Of a DNA stretch of 64,000 nt, positions 9,152 to 17,889 are shown piece by piece. The position numbers were made by a program, and so were the translations under genes. The notes below the pieces were generated by a model that saw only the letters and a program-made list of their open reading frames with translations, was not told the DNA's origin and did no database searches. How positions within the stretch are numbered: position 1 is the first letter of the stretch; each line of letters starts with the position of its first letter. This DNA comes from Flavobacterium sp. HSC-32F16 (GTDB lineage Bacteria > Bacteroidota > Bacteroidia > Flavobacteriales > Flavobacteriaceae): the NCBI RefSeq assembly GCF_024171645.1, contig NZ_JALKAC010000001.1, forward strand, positions 930,001 to 994,000. Direction: 5' to 3'.

Positions 9152-9630
9152 ATGAGAATTATCGGATTTATTATCCTGTTTTTATTGTCTTTTACCTCAA
9201 AAGGACAGTCAAAATTTGAAACTCTTCGAAAGCAATTAATTGAAAATAAGAAATATCTGCTGGTGAATTTGTTAAAGATAAATTTAATTTCAGCAGATTT
9301 TCAAAAAGCAATTATCAAATTTTCAAAAAAGAAAATAAGCTTGGCGTAATTAGTAATAAAAATAAAATTGTGATTCCATCTGATTTTGATTTCATTACCG
9401 AAATCTATTCTACAGGAGAATTTATTATTCAAAAAAGCAAAAAATACGGAATTGTAAATGCCGATAATCAAGTTCTTTTAGAATTAAAATATGATACTTT
9501 AAAAATAATAAAAGAAGTTGTTAGATTTGGAATTAAAAACCAGAAAACAATAAAATTCTATTCCGTCGATTTTTCAAAAGAAAAAAATAATCCTTTTTTC
9601 TCCTATTTTGAATTATCAAAAAACAAGTAA
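9152..9630 (+). pseudogene. Frameshifted small secreted WG-repeat-like gene
   Basis: The first frame (from 9152) encodes a signal peptide (MRIIGFIILFLLSFTSKGQS) and runs out at 9349. The next frame is open from about 9250 and continues with FVKDKFNFSRF, then KKENKLGVISNKNKIVIP and SKKYGIVNADNQVLLELKYD, which look like KWG/WG-repeat units. Joining the two frames around 9250-9275 restores one protein of about 159 residues. So the gene has a single frameshift there, either real decay or a base-call error. It lies between two related hairpin repeats. The repeat-family assignment is tentative. Confidence 0.6.
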
Positions 9631-9675
9631 AATTAGGACTTAGATTACATTTAACTGTTTAATTTCTCAATAATT

Positions 9676-9727
9676 AAAAAAACATTCTATTTTATTTTAT
9701 ATTTGAAATAAAATAGAATGTTTTTTT
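9676..9727 (+). terminator. Hairpin abutting the desaturase start codon
   Basis: AACATTCTATTTTATTT pairs with AAATAAAATAGAATGTT and is followed by seven T residues; the next base is the A of the ATG at 9728. It looks like a terminator for the upstream broken gene and is a diverged copy of the post-clpS hairpin at 9081-9131. Confidence 0.75.
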
Positions 9728-11008
9728 ATGGAGGAGTATGGAAAAATATTAATTATTGCAATGCCTGTTTTTTTAGTTTTAATTGTAATTGAAAAGCTTT
9801 ATGGCATTTACAAAAAGAACGATACTGCTCCTTTAATTGACAGTGTTTCAAGTATTAGTTCCGGTATTACCAATTCTGTAAAAGACGTTTTAGGGCTGAG
9901 TATTACTTTTCTTTCTTATGAATGGATGGTTTCTAAAATTGCTCTTTTTCATCAGGAAACCACTATCTTGTCTTATATTATTGGCTTTTTTGTCATTGAT
10001 TTCTACGGTTATTGGAGTCATCGACTGGCTCATCAAATCAATTTTCTTTGGAACAAACATGCTATTCATCACAGCAGTGAAGAGTTTAACCTTGCCTGCG
10101 CTCTTCGCCAGCCTATCGCAAGTCTGCTTAATTTATTTACTTTTCTGCTCATTCCCGCGGCCTTGCTGGGTGTTCCGGCTTCTGTTATTGCAATTACACT
10201 TCCGCTCCATTTATTTTTACAATTTTGGTATCATACCAAACATATTAATAAAATGGGATTTGTAGAAAAAATTCTTGTTACGCCATCCCATCATCGTGTG
10301 CATCATGCCATAAATCCCGAATATTTAGATAAAAATCACTCGCAGATATTTATTTTCTGGGATAAGCTTTTTGGAACTTTTCAGGAAGAATTACAAGATG
10401 TTCCACCAGTTTTTGGAATTACAAGACCTGCCAATACATGGAATCCTATAAAGATCAATTTTCAGCATTTAACTTTATTGATAAAAGATGCATGGCGCGC
10501 TGAAAACTGGAAAGACAAATTCACAATATGGTTTAAACCTACCGGCTGGCGTCCAGAAAATTTCGAAGAAAAATATCCGGTAAATAAAATCGAAAATGTT
10601 TTTAATTTTGATAAATATGGAACACAAAACTCTCAAAAACTTATTTATTGGTCAGTCACGCAAATTTTAATTACGTTGTTGTTTGTGAGTTATTTATTTG
10701 AAAATATTGCCAAAATAGGTCTGCCTAATATCTTTGTTTACGGATTCTTTATCTTCATAACCATTTACAGTAATTCTGAATTAATGGACAAAAGCAGATT
10801 TGCAATTGTCTGGGAAGGTTTTAGATTCTCTTTTGCAATTGCAGTCATTTCATTTTATGGTGATTGGTTTGGGCTCAATACCGTTTTCTATTTAAGTAAT
10901 TATATCATTTTAAGTTATTTAAGTATTTCATTTTTAATAACGATTTACTTTGTAACTGTCGATTTTAAAACCAACCAGAATCAAACCATAAATTCACAAA
11001 CTTTATAA
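9728..11008 (+). CDS. Sterol desaturase / fatty acid hydroxylase family membrane enzyme
   Basis: A 426-residue integral membrane protein of the di-iron fatty acid hydroxylase superfamily. The histidine clusters that bind iron are HRLAH, HAIHHSS and HHRVHH, in order and separated by membrane helices. After ~270 residues there is an extra C-terminal block of four or five hydrophobic helices, so it is longer than the ~280-residue minimal family. It probably hydroxylates or desaturates a lipid chain in the inner membrane, but the substrate is unknown. The ATG at 9728 directly follows a terminator-like hairpin, so Met12 (9761) is a possible alternative start. It overlaps the next gene by one base. 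Confidence 0.85.
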   Translation: MEEYGKILIIAMPVFLVLIVIEKLYGIYKKNDTAPLIDSVSSISSGITNSVKDVLGLSITFLSYEWMVSKIALFHQETTILSYIIGFFVIDFYGYWSHRLAHQINFLWNKHAIHHSSEEFNLACALRQPIASLLNLFTFLLIPAALLGVPASVIAITLPLHLFLQFWYHTKHINKMGFVEKILVTPSHHRVHHAINPEYLDKNHSQIFIFWDKLFGTFQEELQDVPPVFGITRPANTWNPIKINFQHLTLLIKDAWRAENWKDKFTIWFKPTGWRPENFEEKYPVNKIENVFNFDKYGTQNSQKLIYWSVTQILITLLFVSYLFENIAKIGLPNIFVYGFFIFITIYSNSELMDKSRFAIVWEGFRFSFAIAVISFYGDWFGLNTVFYLSNYIILSYLSISFLITIYFVTVDFKTNQNQTINSQTL

Positions 11009-11685
11009 TGAAAAACATAGTATTCTTTAAAATTTATATTGCATTATGCTCTATTTATTTGCTGCTTTTATATTTAGGATATGAAAGTTTAGACTGTTAT
11101 TTAAAACCTGCATTAATTCCGCTCTTAATATTAGGTGTTTATTTTTCTAAGAAATTCCCAACTCAAAAAATTCTTTTAACAGCATTGTTGTTTTCATGGA
11201 TTGGAGATGTTATTTTGCTTTTTTCTGATATTGCCGAAATCTATTTCATATTAGGTTTAGTTTCTTTTTTAATTTCTCACATTCTTTATTGTGTGCTTTT
11301 TAACAGACAGATTAAGGAAAAAATCAAACGAAATGCTGTTATTTTTGCAATTGGAAGTGTTTTAATTGCCATTTATTTAATCGGAATGCTTTCGGTTTTA
11401 CTGCCTTCACTAGGCGATTTGAAAATTCCTGTTATTGCCTATGCCAGTGTAATTTCGATTATGCTGCTCTTTGCTTATAATGGGCTTTTAATCTGGAAAA
11501 AACCAGCCAATCAACTGGTGTTTTTTGGCGCGCTGTTTTTTATAGTTTCTGATAGTATTTTGGCGCTCAACAAGTTTTATACTCCTCTCAAAAAAAGTTC
11601 ATTTATTATCATGCTCACGTATCTTGTGGCACAATATCTGATTGTAATTGGTGTGTTAAAACTAAATAGAAAAAAGACTGAATAG
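11008..11685 (+). CDS. YhhN/TMEM86-family lysoplasmalogenase homologue
   Basis: A 225-residue protein with about eight transmembrane helices. Family hallmarks are KPALIPLLIL, then FSWIGDVILLF (conserved Gly-Asp), and FFIVSDSILALNKF near the end. Family members hydrolyse the vinyl-ether bond of lysoplasmalogens, though bacterial members are not all shown to do this. The start overlaps the desaturase stop (TAATG), so the two genes are translationally coupled and probably act on related membrane lipids. Confidence 0.8.
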   Translation: MKNIVFFKIYIALCSIYLLLLYLGYESLDCYLKPALIPLLILGVYFSKKFPTQKILLTALLFSWIGDVILLFSDIAEIYFILGLVSFLISHILYCVLFNRQIKEKIKRNAVIFAIGSVLIAIYLIGMLSVLLPSLGDLKIPVIAYASVISIMLLFAYNGLLIWKKPANQLVFFGALFFIVSDSILALNKFYTPLKKSSFIIMLTYLVAQYLIVIGVLKLNRKKTE

Positions 11686-11759
11686 ATTTGTTTTTTACAA
11701 AGATATATATCAAAATCTAAAAATCTTTTTAATCCTTTACTCTATGGCAAAACCTTTTT

Positions 11760-11767
11760 TACATTTG
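11760..11767 (+). promoter_or_regulatory. -7 box (TACATTTG) for the lipoprotein gene
   Basis: TACATTTG matches TAnnTTTG, 23 bp before the ATG at 11791. I see no clear -33 TTTG at the right distance. Confidence 0.5.
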
Positions 11768-11790
11768 CATGACCAAAATAAACCTTAACC

Positions 11791-12243
11791 ATGAAAAAAA
11801 CAGCTCTTTTCATTATTTTATTAATAGCCGTAACTTCTTGCATCAGTACAAAATCTACTTTAAAAAATGTAGACGACAATGCTCCTGATTTAGTTTTAAA
11901 CAAAAACAATACGTTTGTAATTTCACTATTCAGCAAAGACAAAAAATATGGTTATGATCCTGATTATCCAGTAAATATATTTTTTAGAAATACTCGAGAT
12001 GAAGCAGCAAACGAGGTCCGTTTTTTGAATGCTTTGGCGGGACCAAACGGAGAAAAAGTTACTTATAAAAGATTAGAAACCTGTTGTCCTTTTCCAACCA
12101 AAAGAAGCGACATGGGAGCCGGATTTTTAAATGTATATGAACTGACATGGGAAGGTCAAAAAAAACCTGTAACACTGTATTTAAATGTTTACGAAAAAGG
12201 AATTTTGATGGTTCCGATGGGATTAACTTTGAAGAAGGAATAG
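11791..12243 (+). CDS. Lipoprotein of unknown function
   Basis: A 150-residue protein with a lipoprotein signal (MKKTALFIILLIAVTSC), so anchored to a membrane by its N-terminal cysteine. The mature part has a small beta-rich domain, with segments such as YPVNIFFRNTRDEAANEVRFLNAL and PVTLYLNVYEKGILMVP, and a Cys-Cys pair in ETCCPFP. I do not recognise a family with confidence. It has its own promoter box and a short gap to the next small membrane protein. Confidence 0.6.
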   Translation: MKKTALFIILLIAVTSCISTKSTLKNVDDNAPDLVLNKNNTFVISLFSKDKKYGYDPDYPVNIFFRNTRDEAANEVRFLNALAGPNGEKVTYKRLETCCPFPTKRSDMGAGFLNVYELTWEGQKKPVTLYLNVYEKGILMVPMGLTLKKE

Positions 12244-12280
12244 AATTTACAAGAAAAAATAGTATAATTCAGAAATAAAA

Positions 12281-12631
12281 ATGCTTAGTTTACTCCCTTT
12301 ACTTCTTATTACTTTACCAGTATTATCACAATTAATACTGGGAAGCTTTTCGGTTTATAAACCAACATCTTTAAAATTCAGTCCTATTTCATGGATAAAT
12401 TTTGTTCTGCAGATTATACTTTCTTTTGCCGCTTTTAATATTGCAGACTATAACCTTACAAAACAATATGAGCCAAATCCTGTGAGATGCGGCATGCCGC
12501 TTGTTGGTATAGCTGCGGCTTGCTTCTTATTCCTTTTTATTCTGATTTTAATTATTATAATTCAATTTCTAATTAAAAGATGGAGAGCAAAAAAAAAACA
12601 TAAACTAATATTGCTTCGTAAAAGACAATAA
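12281..12631 (+). CDS. Small membrane protein of unknown function
   Basis: A 116-residue protein with three hydrophobic segments (roughly residues 1-20, 35-55 and 72-98) and a Lys/Arg-rich C-terminal tail (KRWRAKKKHKLILLRKRQ). The basic tail should face the cytoplasm. No family is recognised. It lies 37 bp after the lipoprotein gene and could share its transcript. Confidence 0.5.
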   Translation: MLSLLPLLLITLPVLSQLILGSFSVYKPTSLKFSPISWINFVLQIILSFAAFNIADYNLTKQYEPNPVRCGMPLVGIAAACFLFLFILILIIIIQFLIKRWRAKKKHKLILLRKRQ

Positions 12632-12866
12632 GATATTTCTGCGTAAGATTGTTCATCATCCTGGAGAACATTTGCAAACTGCATACTTTAGAACATGATA
12701 AATATCATTTATTTGTTTCTCTTCATAGTTTAATATTGCCTCGGAAAAAGCATTTCATCATTCTATAGAAATTTTAAAAATTCGTTTAATTCTACTAAGC
12801 TCTTGTCGAGCTATTCGCGTTCTTAAAATAATCTTAAATCTTAATCTGCTATTCATAAATCATAAC
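12632..12866. other. Intergenic region before kdsA
   Basis: AT-rich, with no supported gene. A short dyad AGCTC-ttgtc-GAGCT lies near 12,798. Otherwise I see nothing in it. Confidence 0.4.
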
Positions 12867-12874
12867 TACCTTTG
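12867..12874 (+). promoter_or_regulatory. -7 box (TACCTTTG) for kdsA
   Basis: TACCTTTG lies 20 bp before the ATG at 12895. The in-frame TTG at 12877 would fall on the transcription start, so the ATG at 12895 is the better start. Confidence 0.65.
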
Positions 12875-12894
12875 CATTGCAAAAAAATAATTTT

Positions 12895-13713
12895 ATGAAC
12901 TTACAACATATTCCACAAATTAAGCATACTGACAGCGGAAATTTCTTTTTATTGGCGGGACCTTGCGCTATAGAAGGAGAAGAAATGGCTCTTAGAATTG
13001 CTGAAAAATTAGTTGGTATTACTGACAATCTTCAGATTCCTTATGTATTTAAAGGATCTTTTAAAAAAGCAAACCGTTCTAGAATTGACAGCTTTTCTGG
13101 AATTGGAGATGAAAAAGCTTTAAAAATTTTAAGAAAGGTTTCCGAAACTTTTCACGTTCCAACAGTTACAGATATTCATACTAATGAAGATGCTGATATG
13201 GCAGCTCAATACGTTGATGTTTTACAAATTCCTGCATTCTTAGTTCGCCAGACTGATTTAGTTGTGGCTGCTGCAAATACAGGAAGAACAGTAAACCTGA
13301 AAAAAGGACAATTTATGAGCCCTGAAAGTATGAAACATGCTGTACAAAAAGTATTAGACTGTAATAACGAAAATGTTATGGTTACAGATCGTGGGAGTAT
13401 GTTTGGTTATCAGGACATGATTGTTGACTTTAGAGGAATTCCTACTATGCAGCAATATGCTTCAACGGTTCTAGATGTTACACACTCTTTACAACAGCCA
13501 AACCAGACTGCAGGAGTTACGGGCGGAAGACCTGATATGATCGAAACTGTAGCAAAAGCAGGTATTGCTGTAGGTGTTGACGGTATTTTTATCGAAACAC
13601 ACTTTGACCCTGCAAACGCAAAAAGTGATGGCGCTAATATGCTTCATTTAGACTATTTTGAAGGTTTAATGAATAAGTTAGTTGCTATCAGAAAAACTGT
13701 AAATGCCTTTTAA
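12895..13713 (+). CDS. kdsA: 3-deoxy-8-phosphooctulonate (KDO-8-P) synthase
   Basis: A cytosolic enzyme condensing phosphoenolpyruvate and arabinose 5-phosphate to KDO-8-phosphate for lipopolysaccharide. From the ATG at 12895 it has 272 residues, the usual length. Diagnostic motifs are LAGPCAIEG, FKGSFKKANRSR, TDIHTNEDAD, LVRQTDLVVAAA and DRGSMFGYQDMIVDFRG. The PCAIE cysteine and the later HFDPANAKSDG segment resemble metal-dependent KdsA enzymes. It stands alone between an AT-rich gap and an outer-membrane-type protein gene. Confidence 0.97.
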   Translation: MNLQHIPQIKHTDSGNFFLLAGPCAIEGEEMALRIAEKLVGITDNLQIPYVFKGSFKKANRSRIDSFSGIGDEKALKILRKVSETFHVPTVTDIHTNEDADMAAQYVDVLQIPAFLVRQTDLVVAAANTGRTVNLKKGQFMSPESMKHAVQKVLDCNNENVMVTDRGSMFGYQDMIVDFRGIPTMQQYASTVLDVTHSLQQPNQTAGVTGGRPDMIETVAKAGIAVGVDGIFIETHFDPANAKSDGANMLHLDYFEGLMNKLVAIRKTVNAF

Positions 13714-13733
13714 TTTTATAATACTTAAGTTCT

Positions 13734-14639
13734 TTGAAAACAAAAATTTTATTTTTCTTACTGGTTTGTGTTTCTTTAAACACATTTGCCCAGGAAGAAA
13801 TTCCAGTACAAAAATACACTGCACACAATAAAGGAAAATTCTTTGTGATGTGGGGTGGAAATAGAGAAAGCTACTCGAAATCTGATGTGAATTTTAGAGG
13901 TAAGGATTACAACTTTACAGTAAATAACATGGCCGCTCATGACAAACCAAAAGGATGGCATTTAGATTATATTAATCCGGCAAATATGACTATTCCTCAA
14001 ACCAATTTGAGATTAGGTTATTTTTTTAGTGATCATTACAGCGTTACAATTGGTGTTGACCACATGAAATATGTTATGACTCAGAATCAAATTGCTAATG
14101 TTACCGGAAATATCAATTTACCTGCGGATGATCCAGGCTCAATTTACAATGGTGAATACAATAACAGACCTGTAGATATGTCTCAAGGTGGTGCTCAGGA
14201 AGGTGGTTTTGGTAAAGGTGAAACTCCTGTTAACGGTCCTGCTTTTTTAATGTACGAACATACAGATGGTTTAAACTACATTAATACTGAAGTTGCCAGA
14301 TTTGATGATATTTCAAAATGGTTTGGATTGCCAAATATTGATAAAGTTCAGATTAACTTGACTGAAGGTCTTGGAGCAGGAGTTTTATATCCTAAAACAA
14401 ATACAACGCTTTTAGGTAAAGAACGTCATGATGATTTTCATGTTTCTGGTTATGGTGTTTCTGCAAAAGCGGGTCTAAATATTACTTTTTTCAAACATTT
14501 TTATGTTCAGGGAGAATTAAAAGGAGGCTATATCAACATGCAGGATATAAAAACTACAACAAGTAATGAAGATAAAGCTTCTCAGCATTTTACTTATTTT
14601 CAACGAATTATTGCTGTTGGAGGAATCTTTAGAATCTAA
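13734..14639 (+). CDS. Secreted, probable outer-membrane beta-barrel protein
   Basis: A 301-residue protein read from a TTG start at 13734; no in-frame ATG precedes the signal peptide (MKTKILFFLLVCVSLNTFAQ), so a TTG start is required unless the sequence is wrong. The mature protein alternates aromatic and small residues (such as NLRLGYFFSDHYSVTIGVDHMKY and YGVSAKAGLNITFFKHFYV) and ends in IAVGGIFRI, an outer-membrane beta-signal with a C-terminal hydrophobic/aromatic strand. Loops are Gly/Asn-rich. Specific function unknown. A terminator follows. Confidence 0.65.
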   Translation: MKTKILFFLLVCVSLNTFAQEEIPVQKYTAHNKGKFFVMWGGNRESYSKSDVNFRGKDYNFTVNNMAAHDKPKGWHLDYINPANMTIPQTNLRLGYFFSDHYSVTIGVDHMKYVMTQNQIANVTGNINLPADDPGSIYNGEYNNRPVDMSQGGAQEGGFGKGETPVNGPAFLMYEHTDGLNYINTEVARFDDISKWFGLPNIDKVQINLTEGLGAGVLYPKTNTTLLGKERHDDFHVSGYGVSAKAGLNITFFKHFYVQGELKGGYINMQDIKTTTSNEDKASQHFTYFQRIIAVGGIFRI

Positions 14640-14660
14640 TATCATTTAGAAAATATATAA

Positions 14661-14698
14661 AAAAATAGTTATCATTAATTTGGTAACTATTTTTTTTA
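14661..14698 (+). terminator. Rho-independent terminator
   Basis: AAATAGTTA pairs with TAACTATTT and is followed by a T8 run. Confidence 0.75.
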
Positions 14699-14746
14699 TT
14701 ATTTACTTTGCAACTCAAAGTACTTTACTTACTATTCAAATTAATT

Positions 14747-15424
14747 ATGAAAAAACAAAAGTATATTTTTCTAATCCTCACATTTGTGCTTAGTTTTGGA
14801 CTGGCGCTGTTTGTGGCTGTGAAGGTATTTCCGAATAATCCGTTTTCTAAAACAAAAACAGAAAATGTGATTTCAGACAAAATTCAGAGCGGCGATATTA
14901 TATTTCAAACCTCGCAGTCTCCTCAATGTGAAGCGGTACGAATTGCTACTAATTCTAAATTTTCGCATTGCGGTATCATTTACAACGTTAATGGTAAATG
15001 GTTTGTCTTTGAAGCAGTACAGCCTGTAAAACTAACTCCTTTTGATGAATGGATTCAGCATGGAAAAGACAATAGATATGTAGTAAAGAGATTGAAAAAT
15101 GCCGAAACTGTTTTGACTCCTGAAATACTTCAAAAAATGGAAATTTACAGCCAGCAGTTTGACGGAAAAGAATATGACGCGTATTTTGAATGGACAGATA
15201 ACAGAATTTACTGTTCTGAACTGATTTGGAAAATTTACAAGAATGCAGCTGGCATAGAACTATCCAAATTAAGAGAATTGAAAGATTTTAATCTTGAAGA
15301 TCCAAGAGTAAAAAAAATCCTGAAAGAACGTTACGGTAATAATATTCCGCTTGAAGAAAAGGTTGTTGCCCCTTCTGATCTAGCTGATTCAGATTTACTA
15401 AAAACTATTATAGACAATTATTAA
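14747..15424 (+). CDS. YiiX-like permuted papain-fold hydrolase (NlpC/P60 superfamily)
   Basis: The likely start is the ATG at 14747, which gives a 225-residue protein with an N-terminal membrane anchor (about residues 5-25). The soluble part fits the YiiX/YebB-like permuted NlpC/P60 group: SGDIIFQTS, then FSHCGIIYN (catalytic His in a 'SHxGI' setting), and downstream IYCSELIWKIYKNA (the Cys-Ser-Glu nucleophile motif). It probably acts in the periplasm as an amidase or lipid hydrolase. A TTG start upstream at 14708 would overlap a TTTACTTTG promoter-like box and is less likely. Confidence 0.75.
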   Translation: MKKQKYIFLILTFVLSFGLALFVAVKVFPNNPFSKTKTENVISDKIQSGDIIFQTSQSPQCEAVRIATNSKFSHCGIIYNVNGKWFVFEAVQPVKLTPFDEWIQHGKDNRYVVKRLKNAETVLTPEILQKMEIYSQQFDGKEYDAYFEWTDNRIYCSELIWKIYKNAAGIELSKLRELKDFNLEDPRVKKILKERYGNNIPLEEKVVAPSDLADSDLLKTIIDNY

Positions 15425-15430
15425 AAAATA

Positions 15431-15467
15431 AGAAAAAGCTAATTCTAAAACCTGTTAGCTTTTTTAT
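15431..15467 (+). terminator. Rho-independent terminator
   Basis: AAAAAGCTAA pairs with TTAGCTTTTT, followed by T residues. Confidence 0.75.
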
Positions 15468-15514
15468 TTAATTATTCACTTTGAATTTCAAAGAACTTTT
15501 AACTAACCAAAAAT

Positions 15515-15967
15515 ATGAGAGATTATTTAATTGAAAGACTATATGAATGTACAAAAAAGCCATATCAAAAATATTTTAAAAAGAATGATCCTTGGGATAT
15601 AGATAAGAAACAGTTGTTTGATTTCCCTAACGACAGCTTGGGATATGGTTTAGGAAATTTTCTATATAAAAATCATTTTGATATTCAGGAAAAATTGGAA
15701 GATCATGATGTTATTCATGTTCTCACAAATACGGGAATTTCTGTTTACGAAGAAATTGGAATGCAGTATTATCTTTTAGGAAACGGAAAAAGAAGTCTGT
15801 ATTTATTCATGGTAATTCTATCGGGAACTATTTTCTATCCAAATCAGATAAAATATTTCTTTCAGCAGTTTAAAAGAGGAAAACAGGCTCATTCATTTCA
15901 TTATCTGGATTTTTCAAAAATGCTTTCAATGCCAATTCAATCTATTCAAAAAACTTTTAAAATATAA
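15515..15967 (+). CDS. Coq4-like protein
   Basis: A 150-residue protein resembling the Coq4 fold. The central motif is LEDHDVIHVL followed ~12 residues later by EEIG, which matches the HDxxH...E metal-ligand pattern of Coq4. Coq4 proteins act in ubiquinone biosynthesis (C1 decarboxylation/hydroxylation in recent work on the yeast and human proteins). Flavobacteria make menaquinone, so a quinone role cannot be assumed; bacterial Coq4-like proteins may serve other pathways. A small membrane protein follows 4 bp later, suggesting an operon. The call is based on motif spacing only. Confidence 0.6.
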   Translation: MRDYLIERLYECTKKPYQKYFKKNDPWDIDKKQLFDFPNDSLGYGLGNFLYKNHFDIQEKLEDHDVIHVLTNTGISVYEEIGMQYYLLGNGKRSLYLFMVILSGTIFYPNQIKYFFQQFKRGKQAHSFHYLDFSKMLSMPIQSIQKTFKI

Positions 15968-15971
15968 TATC

Positions 15972-16277
15972 ATGAAAACAATACAAAATAAACCTTTTGA
16001 AGAAAAACAATCTACTGAGTTAGCTATTGGAACTTTTACTATCAGCACACTATTATTTATGCTTTATATTGTTTCAAATGAGAGCCCGAATATTTTAGTC
16101 ATTGCGTGGCCATTTGCTCTTTCCGGAATAGTACTAAATTCAATAATGCTTTTTCATTTAACAGAAAGATTTATTCATCTGCCTGCACACAGAAGAGATA
16201 TAGCGGTTAAAATCCTTATAATCCTTTCTAATATTCCAATAACCTTTTTGTATTATTTGGCTGTAATGAAATCCTAA
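15972..16277 (+). CDS. Small multi-pass membrane protein
   Basis: A 101-residue protein with three hydrophobic helices (roughly residues 18-37, 44-63 and 77-98). It starts 4 bp after the Coq4-like gene and so is probably translated from the same mRNA. No family is recognised and no catalytic residues stand out. Confidence 0.55.
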   Translation: MKTIQNKPFEEKQSTELAIGTFTISTLLFMLYIVSNESPNILVIAWPFALSGIVLNSIMLFHLTERFIHLPAHRRDIAVKILIILSNIPITFLYYLAVMKS

Positions 16278-16278
16278 A

Positions 16279-16310
16279 AAAAAGCTGCAAGTGTATACTT
16301 GCAGCTTTTT
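16279..16310 (+). terminator. Bidirectional terminator
   Basis: A 13-bp stem, AAAAAGCTGCAAG with CTTGCAGCTTTTT, and a 6-nt loop. It lies between convergent genes and can serve both. Confidence 0.9.
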
Positions 16311-16330
16311 ATATTTCTGTTAAAAAAATC

Positions 16331-17722
16331 TTAGTTTGCAGTTGGAAGAACAATTCCGGTTTGGTCAATTAAGTACAATAATGACGTCATAGTTGCCGCA
16401 CCTAATTCTAATTCTCTTTTGTTAATGGCATCAAATTTATCATTTGCTGCGTGGTGATAATCAAAATAACGTTGTGAATCTGGTTTTAAACCTGCTTTAA
16501 CTATGGCTTTAGACGTTAAATGGCTAATGTCTGAACCTGCATGCCCAATTGTAAAACTATGTACTAAATAAGGTTCAAAAAAGTCTTTAAATCCTTGTAT
16601 TTTTTTTAAGTTAACATCATCAGCTTCAATAGAAAATCCTCTTGGAGAAAATCCTCCTGAATCACTTTCTAAAGCAAAAATATGATTCTCGTTCTTTTGT
16701 TTTGAAACTTCTTCATATTTGGCACCGCCTTTTCCTCCATTTTCTTCATTCATAAATAATACTACACGAATAGTATTCTTTGGCTTATAGCCCAAGTTTT
16801 TTAGAATACGAACAGCTTCCATACTTTGCACTACTCCTGCTCCATCATCATGAGAACCATCGGCTAAATCCCAAGAATCTAAGTGACCGCCAACAACCAT
16901 AATATTTTCTGGGCTTACAGTTCCTGTTAATTCTCCAATTACGTTATGTGATAATACATCTGGCAGAGTTTCGCAAGACTGTTTGAAATAAAATTTTAAA
17001 GCAGGGTTTACTTTTAAAGATTTGCTTAACAATTCAGCTCCGTTTGTACTAATTGCAGCTGTTGGAATATATTGTTCTTTTGGTAAATCACCATAACTTT
17101 GTGCTCCTGTGTGAGGAAAATCGTCTAAACGTAAATTCATAGAACGGACAATTGTTCCTACAGCTCCAAGTTTAGCCGCTTCTTTTGCGCCTGCATATCT
17201 TTGGTCTACGCAAGCCCCGTATGATGTAAAGGTTTCAATATTTTCAGGATTCATTGGTCTGTTGTAAAAAACAATTTTTCCTTTTACTTTATCAGCCCCA
17301 AGCTCACTTAATTCTTTGATTCCCTGTACTTCAATTATTTCTGCTGTAAGTCCTGTTTTTGGCGTTGCAACAGATCCACCTAAAGCACAGATTGGCACAG
17401 TAGTTTTTACCTTTCCGTCTAGAATAAAAGCGGTTTCTTTTTCACCTCTAACCCAGTGAGGAACCATAACTTCTTGTAAATAAACTTTATCTAGACCAAT
17501 ACCTTCTAATTGTCTTTTAGTGTATTCAACAGCTTCTGCAGCTCCTTTTGATCCAGATAAACGGCTTCCAATATCATTTGACAGATATTCTAACCAAGAA
17601 TAACACTTCGCTTCGGTTAAAGCTTTTTTGTAAAATAATTTGATGTTTTTTTCATCATTTGACTGCGCGAACAATGTTAATCCGTTTAAAACTAAAGCAG
17701 TTAAAAGAATCGTTTTTTTCAT
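16331..17722 (-). CDS. Secreted M28-family metallopeptidase (carboxypeptidase Q-like)
   Basis: The best start is the ATG at 17722, which begins a signal peptide (MKKTILLTALVLNGLTLFAQ); the frame upstream to 17752 is non-signal sequence. The mature 445-residue protein has a PA-domain-like insert, then the di-zinc M28 core: GGHLDSWDLADGSHDDGAG (zinc ligands His and Asp, catalytic Asp), FMNEENGGKGG (Glu-Glu base/ligand), a DSG ligand, and HAGSDISHL as the last zinc-site segment. It is expected to cleave N- or C-terminal residues from peptides outside the cytoplasm. Confidence 0.9.
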   Translation of the reverse strand: MKKTILLTALVLNGLTLFAQSNDEKNIKLFYKKALTEAKCYSWLEYLSNDIGSRLSGSKGAAEAVEYTKRQLEGIGLDKVYLQEVMVPHWVRGEKETAFILDGKVKTTVPICALGGSVATPKTGLTAEIIEVQGIKELSELGADKVKGKIVFYNRPMNPENIETFTSYGACVDQRYAGAKEAAKLGAVGTIVRSMNLRLDDFPHTGAQSYGDLPKEQYIPTAAISTNGAELLSKSLKVNPALKFYFKQSCETLPDVLSHNVIGELTGTVSPENIMVVGGHLDSWDLADGSHDDGAGVVQSMEAVRILKNLGYKPKNTIRVVLFMNEENGGKGGAKYEEVSKQKNENHIFALESDSGGFSPRGFSIEADDVNLKKIQGFKDFFEPYLVHSFTIGHAGSDISHLTSKAIVKAGLKPDSQRYFDYHHAANDKFDAINKRELELGAATMTSLLYLIDQTGIVLPTAN

Positions 17723-17825
17723 AGTTTTTATAGCATTTTGGGTTTGTTCCAATTTCTTGGCTTATTTGACAAAGAAACAAAAAATCTACAGAATTGTCAG
17801 AGTTTTTCCATATCCATTCACAAAA

Positions 17826-17869
17826 AAAAACTCTAATTACAAACCTGTTAGTTTATAATTAGAGTTTTT
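17826..17869 (-). terminator. Terminator at the end of the PUL
   Basis: AAAAACTCTAATTA pairs with TAATTAGAGTTTTT. A T tract follows on the minus strand, just past the GH43-like gene. Confidence 0.85.
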
Positions 17870-17889
17870 ATGATTTTAATAAAATAAAA

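Noticed and set aside
9890..10265. Open frames on both strands inside the desaturase gene
   Set aside because: They are shadows of the histidine-motif coding frame, which is clearly the real one.
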